NCBI GenBank assembly: GCA_945901795.1
Contig: CAMDLP010000032.1
Coordinates: 1-33,169, forward strand
Origin: Akkermansia muciniphila
Lineage (GTDB): Bacteria > Verrucomicrobiota > Verrucomicrobiia > Verrucomicrobiales > Akkermansiaceae
Direction of reading: 5' to 3'
Length of the DNA stretch: 33,169 nt
Both the position numbers and the translations under genes were made by a program. Positions 25,258 through 32,423 of the stretch are shown in pieces. Every line of letters begins with the position of its first letter. Positions within the stretch are counted from its first letter, which is position 1. Under the pieces are notes generated by a model. The model did not search any database. It had not been told where the DNA came from and saw only the letters and a list, made by a program, of their open reading frames with translations.

Positions 25258-27650
25258 TCCGGTTTCCCCGTCCCGCCCTTCTCGCTCTTCTCGCTCTTCT
25301 CGCTCTTCTCGCTCTTCTCGCCCGTCTCGCTCTTCTCGCCTCCCAGTCCGGCGAGTTTCTTGCGGGCTTCGGCAACATGGGCGCTGCCCGGATAATCGAA
25401 GACCAACTGCTGCAGTTTTTCCTTGGCCATGGCCTGGTCATTCATGCGGAAGGCCACTTCCGCCCAGAGCAGCAGCATCTCGTCGAGGAAGGCCGCATCC
25501 GGGTAGTCGGCAAACACGCTCTCCAACAAATCCGCCGCCTGGGCGAAATCCTCGGTAACCGCGTAATGCCGCACGACCCGGCCGAGGGCCTCGGAGGCAT
25601 ACGAGCTCTCCGGGTAAGTCTCGTAGGTTTTGCGATAGGCATTGATGGCCGGGCTCATGCGGTTTTGCAGGGCGGTGGCCTTGCCGAGGCCGCCGGTGCC
25701 CCACTTGCTTTGATGCTCGTCGGCCGCTTTCGCCATTTCCTCGGCTTGTTTTTGCAGCGCCTCGCCGGTGCGGAACTGGGCCTCGGCGGCGGAGATCGGG
25801 TTCTGGAGTTGCAGGACGCGGCCGAACACATCGACGGCGCGCTGGAATTCGCCCTTGTTGGCGAGGCCGCGGCCGAGCGTCATGAGCGCCTGGTCGGCGA
25901 GCACCGATTCCGGATAGAGGCGGTTGAAGGCGAGGCAGGTGGCGGTGGCTGCGTCGAAGTTGTCCTGCAGCAATTCGCTTTCCCACTTGAGGCGGAAGGC
26001 ATTTTCGACCAGTTCCCCGGGCAGGCGGGCACGGTTCATGATGATGGAATCCACCTTGCCTAGCGACTCCTTGGAGCGCTCGGTGGCCCGCTGGTCGAGG
26101 CCCATGTCCTTGTAGATCCGCCCGAGTCCGACCAAGGCCTCGGCCTCCACCGAGCCCTTGCGCGCCTTGAGCAGTTCCTCGAACACCACGAATTGATCGG
26201 CCGACACGCCCGAATTCACCGATCCGGAAACCTTCACCTTCGACTCGCTGGCGCGCTTTTCGTCCCCATGCAGGTGGACATCGTCAGTGTAGCTGACGAC
26301 CAGCTCATCGAGTTCCTCGCAATGCAAGACTGCGTCGTCGGCTTTGACTTTGATCCCATCCCCCGCCGCGGCGAGCTGGATGATGCCGGCGAATTCACCG
26401 CTACGGATTTGCGGAGCAACGCCGGTCTCTACCAGCGTGACGGTGATGCTGTCGCGTTCCTTCCAGACCTCTTCTTCGTCGCCGAGCGCGAAGATATCGA
26501 GCATTTCTTCCTTGCCGGCGGCGGGCTTGGCACCATCCTTGGCGTCAACCTTGTAGCGGGAAATCACCTTGAGGGTGAGCGACTCCGCCTGCGGCGACTT
26601 GTCGAGATCCGCATCGCGCAGCATCACCACCTGCGGCTGGCCGGGATAGGCGAGGTAGGCGGGGGTCGAGCGGTCGCCGAGGAAAAACCCGACGGTGCCG
26701 GTGCTGACCGCGCGGACCTTGCCGCTGCGTTCGACATCTTTCTGGCCGTCCAACGTGCTGTCGTCTGAGTAGCTGACCGTGAGGGTGTCGCCGCCGAGCA
26801 TCTGGATCACGCCGTCGTTGGGCTTGGGGTCGCCGAGCGCGGTGGGCGCGGAGGCGAGCATTTCGTTTTTCTTGCCGGCCACCGGCGCACCGGTGATGAC
26901 CTCGCTGTCGCCGCTGCTGACCTTGACGATGGCGGTGACCGGCAGCTCCAGCTTGCGCAGGATCGGGATGTCGGCATCGCTGATCTTGGCGTAGAACCTT
27001 TGGCCGATCTCGACACGGCCGAGATTGTCGCCCTTGTCGTCCTGCGTGCTGGCCTCAGTGCCGACGAGCGAGAGCGAGTCGATCGCCTTGTTCCAGTTCT
27101 TGAGGTTGTAGTGGCTCATGCCGATGTGGAAGTAGGCCATGTCCGCCCACTTGGTGCGGCCGGCCACTTCGGTGAGCCGCCGGAACAACGGAAAACACTT
27201 GTCATACTGGCCGCCCTGGTAGTGGCACAACCCGGCCTGGAACAGGGATTCGTGATAGAGGGCCTCCGCCTCGGGCGCCTGCTTGGCGTCCGGCGCCGGG
27301 GCCAGCACGCGGGTGAGCAGCATGAAATGCCCGAGCGCCTCCTGCGGCTTGCGCTGGTCGAGGAAATGTTTGCCCATCGCCATGTGGGCCATGTGGGAGA
27401 GCATGCCGCCCTGGTTGTCGCGCACCACCGTGTTGAGCATCTGCAAGCCGCGCTCATACTGCTTGTATTCCATCAGCTCGATCGCCTTGTCGTAAAGATG
27501 CTTGGCCTCGCGGTCCACATCCGCCGCCACCTCCGGCCGGGCTGCGGGTGTTTTCGCCGCTTCCTGCGCGGATGCGGGCAGGACCGGCAGCAGGCAGAAC
27601 AGCAACCACGAATGGACACGAATGGACACGAATGGATCGAAGGGTTTCAT
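25254..27650 (-). CDS. Exported TPR protein with one Ig-like module and a charged tail (798 residues)
   Basis: The start at 27650 gives a good signal peptide (WLLFCLLPVLPASA, cleavage after residue 28); an in-frame ATG at 27710 adds 20 residues without a Shine-Dalgarno site. The n-region (FDPFVSIRVHSW) is encoded by a 10-bp tandem repeat. Residues about 45-190 are TPR-like (KHLYDKAIELMEYKQYERGL, EALGHFMLL). About 215-430 are beta-rich and related to the giants: VMLRDADLDKSPQAESLTL, then an ETG and SGEFAGI segment, and LGGDTLTVSYSDD parallel to their GDDEIRFGYS. Residues 455-760 are TPRs (FQRAVDVFGRVLQLQNPIS, LLESVFADYPDAAFLDE). The C-terminus is a Lys-Ser-Glu repeat. It shares ATGA with the next gene. 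Likely a shorter member of the same envelope complex. Confidence 0.85.
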   Translation of the reverse strand: MKPFDPFVSIRVHSWLLFCLLPVLPASAQEAAKTPAARPEVAADVDREAKHLYDKAIELMEYKQYERGLQMLNTVVRDNQGGMLSHMAHMAMGKHFLDQRKPQEALGHFMLLTRVLAPAPDAKQAPEAEALYHESLFQAGLCHYQGGQYDKCFPLFRRLTEVAGRTKWADMAYFHIGMSHYNLKNWNKAIDSLSLVGTEASTQDDKGDNLGRVEIGQRFYAKISDADIPILRKLELPVTAIVKVSSGDSEVITGAPVAGKKNEMLASAPTALGDPKPNDGVIQMLGGDTLTVSYSDDSTLDGQKDVERSGKVRAVSTGTVGFFLGDRSTPAYLAYPGQPQVVMLRDADLDKSPQAESLTLKVISRYKVDAKDGAKPAAGKEEMLDIFALGDEEEVWKERDSITVTLVETGVAPQIRSGEFAGIIQLAAAGDGIKVKADDAVLHCEELDELVVSYTDDVHLHGDEKRASESKVKVSGSVNSGVSADQFVVFEELLKARKGSVEAEALVGLGRIYKDMGLDQRATERSKESLGKVDSIIMNRARLPGELVENAFRLKWESELLQDNFDAATATCLAFNRLYPESVLADQALMTLGRGLANKGEFQRAVDVFGRVLQLQNPISAAEAQFRTGEALQKQAEEMAKAADEHQSKWGTGGLGKATALQNRMSPAINAYRKTYETYPESSYASEALGRVVRHYAVTEDFAQAADLLESVFADYPDAAFLDEMLLLWAEVAFRMNDQAMAKEKLQQLVFDYPGSAHVAEARKKLAGLGGEKSETGEKSEKSEKSEKSEKGGTGKPE
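25281..25334. repeat. 9-bp tandem repeat encoding a Lys-Ser-Glu tail
   Basis: The unit CTCGCTCTT is repeated exactly four times from 25281, followed by one altered copy (CTCGCCCGT) and one more exact copy ending at 25334. On the coding strand it gives KSE repeats at the extreme C-terminus of the 798-residue protein. Length change by slippage would stay in frame. Confidence 0.85.
27607..27636. repeat. 10-bp tandem repeat inside a signal peptide
   Basis: CACGAATGGA occurs three times without mismatch (27607, 27617, 27627). On the coding strand it reads ATTCGTGTCC repeated, an intergenic repeat type I associate with planctomycete and verrucomicrobial genomes. It encodes residues about 5-15 (FVSIRVHSW), next to the hydrophobic core of the signal peptide. 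Because the unit is 10 bp, gain or loss of one copy would shift the frame. Confidence 0.8.
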
Positions 27651-27763
27651 TGGGTGGGGAAGGCGTGGCGCACGGGGTGCTGCTGTGGCGGTTTTATCTA
27701 GCACATTCATCGGTGATCTATCAAAATGGATTGTTGGGGGAAAGCCGGGTTTTCATCATGTTT

Positions 27764-29578
27764 TCAGGAATCGGTCTCGGATTCGCCGCCGGTGAGCTTG
27801 GCGCCGTAGCTTTCGAGACGGTTGTGGGCCTGGCTGGACTCGCCGCTCTTCGGGTAGCGTTTGAGAACGGTCCGCAACTGAGTGACCTCGCGGCCCTTGT
27901 CGCCGCTGATGCGGTAGATGTCGGCGACCTTGAAGCAGGCGACGGCCGCGACGGCGCCCCCGACGCTTTCGATTTCGCGCACGGTGGTGACCGCCTGGTC
28001 GTATTGTTTGAGCGCCACCAGGCAGTCGGCGACTGCCCAGGTGCTGTCGGGTTGTTTGTTGGCGGTGCGGTAGGCCTTGATGGCCTCTTCAAAGCGGGCG
28101 AGCATGCGGAGAAGATCCGCCTCGGCCCACGCCAGGTTCTGCCCGGCATACTTGGGATCCTTCTTCAGCGCCGGGATCTCTGCCAAAGCTTTCTCCTGGA
28201 AGGCAGGGTTCCGGTCTGTGCGAGCACAATAGTAATCAAAGCGCGCCTTGGTGGCGTTCATGGGATCCTTCATGCGGGCAAAGATCCGTATCACTTCCTC
28301 TTCGCCCAGGTAGAGGGCGGCAAAGGAAGCGTAGCCCTGGATGCCTTCGTCGCTCATGCCATCGAGGTTGACCGACCGCATCACCGCCTGCGCCTCGTTG
28401 TGCAGGCCCAGCGGATGGCGCAGCGTCCCCATCAGTGCCATCTTCTCTTCCCGCTGCAGGCCCGCCACGGCCGGCTGAACGTATTTCTCGTAGAACGAAG
28501 CGCGTGCTTCGGCGCCAAGGACCTGCAGCATCTGCATCCGCTCGGCCAGCGGAGCTGCGGCCATCAGGGGCGCGCCGTGCTTCAAGGCGAACTCCAACTG
28601 CCGTTTCGGTTCTCGCGCCCAGCTGGGAACCCAGCCAATGACCCGCGCCAGTGTCACGGGCTGGGATTCGAACTGCTTGTTCATCCGCGTCGCCCAAGCG
28701 TCCATATCCTTTTCATAGACCAAATGCAGTTCGAACACCCTGATCCGCAGTCCGTCATCCTTTGGCAAGAGGTCGCCGAAGGCGCCGCCCCAGTAGCGGG
28801 CCAAGTCCTCGCGTTTCTCCTGCGCGCTCATCACCAGGCTGAACACCGTGTTCCAGTAGCGCCCATCCTCCTGCGGTTTGTCCGTGTTTTCCGCCCGCCC
28901 ATCAAAGCCGCCGGCGGCGATGTAGAATTCCTTGAGCTTGTCGTGGTTGGGCGTGCGGGTGACGTAGTGGGCGCCCACCGGGCCGCGGGCCGCCGCCGCC
29001 GCTCCGGGATTGCTGGCGCGGAACGCCACCGCCGTGCGCCAGGCGTAGGCGACGGCCTCCTCGAATTTCCCCAACTTGGTCATCTCGCCGGCCAGGAAAG
29101 CCAGGGCCGTGCCGGAATTGGGCTCCGCCACATAGCCATCGTCCTTGACCATCCGCGCCCACACCGCGGTCTGCTTTTCCACATCGCCGTTCAGGCCGTG
29201 GCACTCGCCGATGAGGAACAGCGCCGCCGCAGCGAAGGGCACGTTGTTCGGAAAATAATCGACCACATCCTGGTAGGCCTGGATGGCCGCGTTGCGCTTC
29301 TCCAGCTTGTGCAGGCAGCGTCCCATGCGCAAAAGAACATAGGCGGTCGCCTTGCTTTTCGGGAATTCAAACGAATACGCCTTGTAAGCGGCGTAGGCAC
29401 CCTTGAAGTCGCCCGCGACGAAGAGCTTGTCGGCATCGCCCAGATTCACGCCCTCGAAGGTGTCGAGCTTGGCAAAATCCGCGCCGGGATAGGCCAGTTC
29501 CTGGGCGGTGCCCACGAGGGTGCACGCGAGCAAGGCCGACATTCCCAATGCGCAGAGGATTTTTCGCGTAGATTTCAT
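27764..29578 (-). CDS. Exported TPR protein, first of the four (604 residues)
   Basis: The ATG at 29578 gives a clean signal peptide (KSTRKILCALGMSALLACTLVGTA, cleavage near residue 25); a GTG at 29620 only adds a polar stretch. LLAC at 16-19 weakly resembles a lipobox, so a lipoprotein is possible but less likely. The mature part is helical with TPR-like repeats: FKGAYAAYKAYSFEFPKSKA, then LEKRNAAIQAYQDVVDYFPN near the N-terminus and QPDSTWAVADCLVALKQYDQ and REVTQLRTVLKRYPKSGESS near the C-terminus. It has no Ig-like module. It lies 113 bp before the next TPR gene and begins the long operon just after a MoxR-like remnant. No Shine-Dalgarno site is seen. I infer a periplasmic scaffold protein. 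Confidence 0.82.
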   Translation of the reverse strand: MKSTRKILCALGMSALLACTLVGTAQELAYPGADFAKLDTFEGVNLGDADKLFVAGDFKGAYAAYKAYSFEFPKSKATAYVLLRMGRCLHKLEKRNAAIQAYQDVVDYFPNNVPFAAAALFLIGECHGLNGDVEKQTAVWARMVKDDGYVAEPNSGTALAFLAGEMTKLGKFEEAVAYAWRTAVAFRASNPGAAAAARGPVGAHYVTRTPNHDKLKEFYIAAGGFDGRAENTDKPQEDGRYWNTVFSLVMSAQEKREDLARYWGGAFGDLLPKDDGLRIRVFELHLVYEKDMDAWATRMNKQFESQPVTLARVIGWVPSWAREPKRQLEFALKHGAPLMAAAPLAERMQMLQVLGAEARASFYEKYVQPAVAGLQREEKMALMGTLRHPLGLHNEAQAVMRSVNLDGMSDEGIQGYASFAALYLGEEEVIRIFARMKDPMNATKARFDYYCARTDRNPAFQEKALAEIPALKKDPKYAGQNLAWAEADLLRMLARFEEAIKAYRTANKQPDSTWAVADCLVALKQYDQAVTTVREIESVGGAVAAVACFKVADIYRISGDKGREVTQLRTVLKRYPKSGESSQAHNRLESYGAKLTGGESETDS

Positions 29579-29630
29579 GGAGGTGCTGGGAGGAGGGCCA
29601 TAAAACATCGGCCCGTCCACGGATATTTCA

Positions 29631-29801
29631 TCACTCGGGCAGATTTTTTCTCCTTAAACCCATTCGTGGGTGGGTGTGGTCAAGGAGCGAAGGACCGAGA
29701 GAGTTCATGCCGACGATGGTCTTGCGCAGCTCGGTGACGATCTTGTCTCTCGCTTCGCCGAGTCTCTCGCCGGCTTGGATGTCTTCAGATTCGTTTGTCA
29801 T
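29631..29801 (-). pseudogene. Truncated MoxR-like AAA+ ATPase remnant (56 codons)
   Basis: From the ATG at 29801 the minus strand reads 56 codons to TGA at 29631. Residues about 9-31 (IQAGERLGEARDKIVTELRK, then TIVG) match the conserved N-terminus of MoxR ATPases, where a helix with the pattern 'i..el.k.ivGQ' precedes the Walker A region. Homology stops at codon 32, and the remaining residues (NSLGPSLLDHTHPRMGLRRK and so on) are unrelated, with no Walker A or B. The tail contains CCCACGAATGGG and an AAGGAGAAAA stretch that look like intergenic repeat. DUF4159 genes often have MoxR neighbours, so this may be the relic of a lost part of the operon. It could also be translated as a short peptide. 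Confidence 0.6.
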
Positions 29802-29915
29802 TGTGTGTTTCGATTTCGATCTTTGTTATGAAAGTGATCCATCGTGGCCATGGCAGCCACGACCGGTTGGTTCGTTCCAGCTGCTACTTGCCTCCCTAAA
29901 CCGAGACGATTCCGC

Positions 29916-29923
29916 ATTCTATA
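29916..29923 (-). promoter_or_regulatory. Weak candidate -10 element of the TPR-motor operon
   Basis: TATAGAAT lies on the minus strand in the AT-richer stretch upstream of the MoxR remnant and the four TPR genes. No convincing -35 hexamer is found at the usual distance, so this is only a candidate. The gap between the lipid genes and the TPR genes is the natural place for a promoter. Confidence 0.25.
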
Positions 29924-29958
29924 CAGCTGTTAGAAAATTCTTTTTGGGGTGATGGCCG

Positions 29959-30021
29959 TTGAAAGAGCCATTGGTCGGACCGGAGGGCGGGAGAAAGGGG
30001 GGGGTCTCATCACCGGGACAG
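29959..30021 (+). repeat. Internally deleted copy of the dispersed repeat
   Basis: TTGAAAGAGCCATTGGTCGG followed directly by GGAGGGCGGGAGAAAGGGGG matches the two outer ends of the right-edge repeat (32845-32867 and 32956-32985) with the roughly 90-bp middle missing. It has the same orientation as the right copy and reaches into the last codons of the acyltransferase gene. Confidence 0.65.
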
Positions 30022-30723
30022 ATCTTCAACGCATCCGTGCAGGCGCTCCGCGACGGTATTCCAGCCGGTGCGGTCATCGGGGCAGTCTTCGAAAGTCAAC
30101 GGTTTGCCGATCTTGATGCTCAGGCGGGTGGGCTTGGGGAAGCGGCTGCCGGGTGGCCAGTAGCGGAAGCAGCTTTCGAGATGGCAGGGCACCACGGGGA
30201 CTTTGCTCTCCGCGACGAGGTGGCCTATGCCGCTTTTGAAGGGTTGCAATTGTCCGGTACGGCTGCGGGTACCCTCTGGGAAAATGATGAACACCGCGTT
30301 ATCTTGGAGCAGCCGGTCGCGCATTTGCTCAAGGTCGTGGGCACCGGTGCCGCGGCGGCGGATAGCGAGGGCGTTGAGGAACCACGCGGCGAATGCAGCG
30401 GTCGGGCGTTTCTCGAAAAAGGTATCGCTGGCGGCGATGGGTGAAACCTGATCGCGCCATTTCGCGGGGAGCAGCGAGGCGAGCAGCGGGGCATCGAGGT
30501 GGCTGGTGTGATTGGCGATCAGGATGAAGGGCGGGCTGGCAGGGAGATTCTCGCGGCCAGTGACGCGCAGTCTGTTCCAGATCCGGAAAGTGATGCGGAG
30601 AGCGCCCCACCAGAACAGGCGGCACACACTGGCCGCCAGCCCGTGCTCGCGCTGAAGGCTGCGGTGGCGCTCGATGCCATGCAGATCGCGGTCGCGCGCC
30701 GGTTGGAATTCCCAGCCGTTCAT
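30010..30723 (-). CDS. plsC: 1-acyl-sn-glycerol-3-phosphate acyltransferase (PlsC family)
   Basis: A 237-residue membrane-associated acyltransferase. The catalytic HX4D motif is NHTSHLD with His72 and Asp77. Motif III, which binds the phosphate, is FPEGTRSR at about 148-155, and a late VPVVPCHLE corresponds to motif IV. The length is normal for the family. It adds the second acyl chain to lysophosphatidate, giving phosphatidate, the substrate of the CdsA-type enzyme encoded just upstream; the two genes share ATGA at 30720-30723. Another acyl acceptor is possible because such clusters sometimes serve unusual lipids. The last codons run into a copy of the dispersed repeat, and the stop at 30010 may have been supplied by it. 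Confidence 0.9.
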   Translation of the reverse strand: MNGWEFQPARDRDLHGIERHRSLQREHGLAASVCRLFWWGALRITFRIWNRLRVTGRENLPASPPFILIANHTSHLDAPLLASLLPAKWRDQVSPIAASDTFFEKRPTAAFAAWFLNALAIRRRGTGAHDLEQMRDRLLQDNAVFIIFPEGTRSRTGQLQPFKSGIGHLVAESKVPVVPCHLESCFRYWPPGSRFPKPTRLSIKIGKPLTFEDCPDDRTGWNTVAERLHGCVEDLSR

Positions 30724-31736
30724 GGCAGCATGCCGGTGAGGATCCTTTCGGGCTGGTGCTGGCCCAGGGTGCCGAGGGTGAGTGAGAGGAAATGGTAATA
30801 CATCGGCGTGATCAGGATCAGGCTGTCAAAGCGGTCGAGCAGGCCGCCGTGACCCGGCAGCACGTTTCCGAGATCCTTGACGCCGAGGTCGCGCTTGATC
30901 GCGGAGAGCAGGAGATCACCGAACTGGCCGAAGCCGCTGATGCCGATGCCCATGATGATGAGATTTCTCCAGCTATCCATCGGGGTGCCGGGAAACACGA
31001 CCCAGTGGCCGATGGCGACGATCAGGGCGACGGTCAGCACGAGTGCGCCGACCGCGCCCGCGATGGTTTTCCCCGGGCTGATGTGGGGAAGCATTTTGCG
31101 GCCGCCGAACAGCTTACCGCAGCAGAAGGCGAAGATGTCGTTCAGCTCCACCGTCACCAGCAGGAGGAGAAGCAGCGGACGGTAGAGCGGATCCGCAGTG
31201 AAAAGCGCGAGGTAGCCCAAGGAAAATCCGAAGAACAGATAGCCCATCATCCCCAGCCCGACGCGCTGGATGAACCCGGCGGGCCTATCCTGCGGGATGG
31301 TGATGATCGCGATCAGGCCGATGCCGAGAATGGGTGTTGCGAAGAAGAGGCGGGGGAAATTATCGATTACGGAAAACGAGATCAGGCAAAGCCCGAGCAC
31401 CGCGGCGAGCCCGATCATTTTTTCCCGGAAAATCCCGGTGGCGCGGGCGAACTCGCGGAAGCAACAGAGGCTGAGGACGAACACCCCGGCGATCACCCAT
31501 GCGGAGCCAAGCAAGATGGGGATGATCAGGCCGAGGCAGATCCAGATCCAGGTGCGCCAGCGCGCCCAGAGTTCCTGGTAGGTTTTATCGGAAACGCCGA
31601 CCGTGGCGCGGCACAGCTTGAAAATCAACGGAGCGACGAGAAGCGCGGCGGCGATGGCAATGACCACGCCGCGTGTGAACGGGTGCTCGAAGGCATTTTC
31701 GTAGCCGAAAAACCGTTGTATGGTCGCCTCGCTCAT
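30720..31736 (-). CDS. cdsA: Phosphatidate cytidylyltransferase (CDP-diacylglycerol synthase)
   Basis: A 338-residue integral membrane protein with about eight hydrophobic helices. The family signature is near the C-terminus at about 277-305: AIKRDLGVKDLGNVLPGHGG followed by LLDRFDS, with the Lys-Arg, the KD, the GHGG and both aspartates intact. It makes CDP-diacylglycerol from phosphatidate and CTP, feeding the CDP-alcohol phosphatidyltransferase-like enzyme encoded upstream. The ATG at 31736 overlaps that gene's stop (ATGA) and gives a normal family N-terminus; the frame stays open upstream to 31976 but that part overlaps the other gene and is not family-like. It also shares ATGA with the acyltransferase. 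Whether it is the housekeeping copy cannot be told. Confidence 0.92.
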   Translation of the reverse strand: MSEATIQRFFGYENAFEHPFTRGVVIAIAAALLVAPLIFKLCRATVGVSDKTYQELWARWRTWIWICLGLIIPILLGSAWVIAGVFVLSLCCFREFARATGIFREKMIGLAAVLGLCLISFSVIDNFPRLFFATPILGIGLIAIITIPQDRPAGFIQRVGLGMMGYLFFGFSLGYLALFTADPLYRPLLLLLLVTVELNDIFAFCCGKLFGGRKMLPHISPGKTIAGAVGALVLTVALIVAIGHWVVFPGTPMDSWRNLIIMGIGISGFGQFGDLLLSAIKRDLGVKDLGNVLPGHGGLLDRFDSLILITPMYYHFLSLTLGTLGQHQPERILTGMLP

Positions 31737-32407
31737 GATGACTTGGCGTTGAGGCTGCGTGCGCATTTCCGCAGGCGGCGCGCGGAGGTTACGGCGCATC
31801 CTGCGATGATGATCGCGAGCGCCAATCCGAACGTCCCCATCCCGGGAAATGCCGCGACGGAGAATTGCCACGCCGCAGGGACAAACGCCGTATAAAACGC
31901 CGCCCCCACGATCAGGAACATCCTCTGGATCTTTGCCATCGGCCCGCCGAAGTCCGCGCGGGCACCCAGCGAGCAACCCTGAACCCTCGTGTAGGCCGTG
32001 AACACGGCGGCGATCGCGGCGATGTAACCGAGCTCCGGCACGCCACCGGCTGCGTATCCGGCTCCGATCAGGATCACGCTATCGGAAAGGCGATCCGGAA
32101 CCTCGTTGTAGAGCTCGCCGCTGCGCGAAGCGATTCCGGCGGAGACGGCCACCATCCCGTCGAGCATGTTGCAGGCACCGCGCAGCAGGAGCAGCAAGCA
32201 GGCGGCCATCAGAAGAAGCTGGAAATGCCCGCTGCCGTTGCTCGCGTAGAGGGCGGCCCCGCCCCCGAGGCTCGCGAAAAAACTGGCGATGGAAATCGTA
32301 TTCGGGCGCACACCCATCCGAACCAGCCAGCGCGTTGCGGCGGCTGAGATGCCGAGGTTTCGGGCGGCCAGCGGACGGCGCTCGGGGATGTAATCGTTTG
32401 CACTCAT
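31733..32407 (-). CDS. CDP-alcohol phosphatidyltransferase-like protein with altered active-site motif
   Basis: A 224-residue membrane protein with about six helices. The CDP-alcohol phosphotransferase motif D-x2-DG-x2-AR-x8-G-x3-D-x3-D appears as N80-x2-D83-G84-x2-A87-V88-x8-G97-x3-N101-x3-D105. The first and third aspartates are Asn and the Arg is Val. D83, G84, G97 and D105 are kept. The surrounding sequence (RGACNMLDGMVAVSAG, GELYNEVPDRLSDS) is otherwise well formed, so this may be a distinct subgroup rather than a decayed gene. The family joins an alcohol head group to CDP-diacylglycerol. It starts the lipid operon; the ATG at 32407 is about 15 bp after the 3' end of an intron-like element, with only a weak GGAAG upstream. 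Confidence 0.82.
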   Translation of the reverse strand: MSANDYIPERRPLAARNLGISAAATRWLVRMGVRPNTISIASFFASLGGGAALYASNGSGHFQLLLMAACLLLLLRGACNMLDGMVAVSAGIASRSGELYNEVPDRLSDSVILIGAGYAAGGVPELGYIAAIAAVFTAYTRVQGCSLGARADFGGPMAKIQRMFLIVGAAFYTAFVPAAWQFSVAAFPGMGTFGLALAIIIAGCAVTSARRLRKCARSLNAKSS

Positions 32408-32423
32408 ATTATTGCTTCCGGGA

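Noticed and set aside
29940..29970. Intrinsic terminator after the lipid genes (ATGGC/GCCAT stem)
   Set aside because: The stem is only five base pairs, has a large loop and is not followed by a T-run on the minus strand.
31737..31976. N-terminal extension of the CdsA-type protein
   Set aside because: It overlaps the CDP-alcohol phosphatidyltransferase gene, looks unlike CdsA and ignores the ATGA coupling at 31733-31736.
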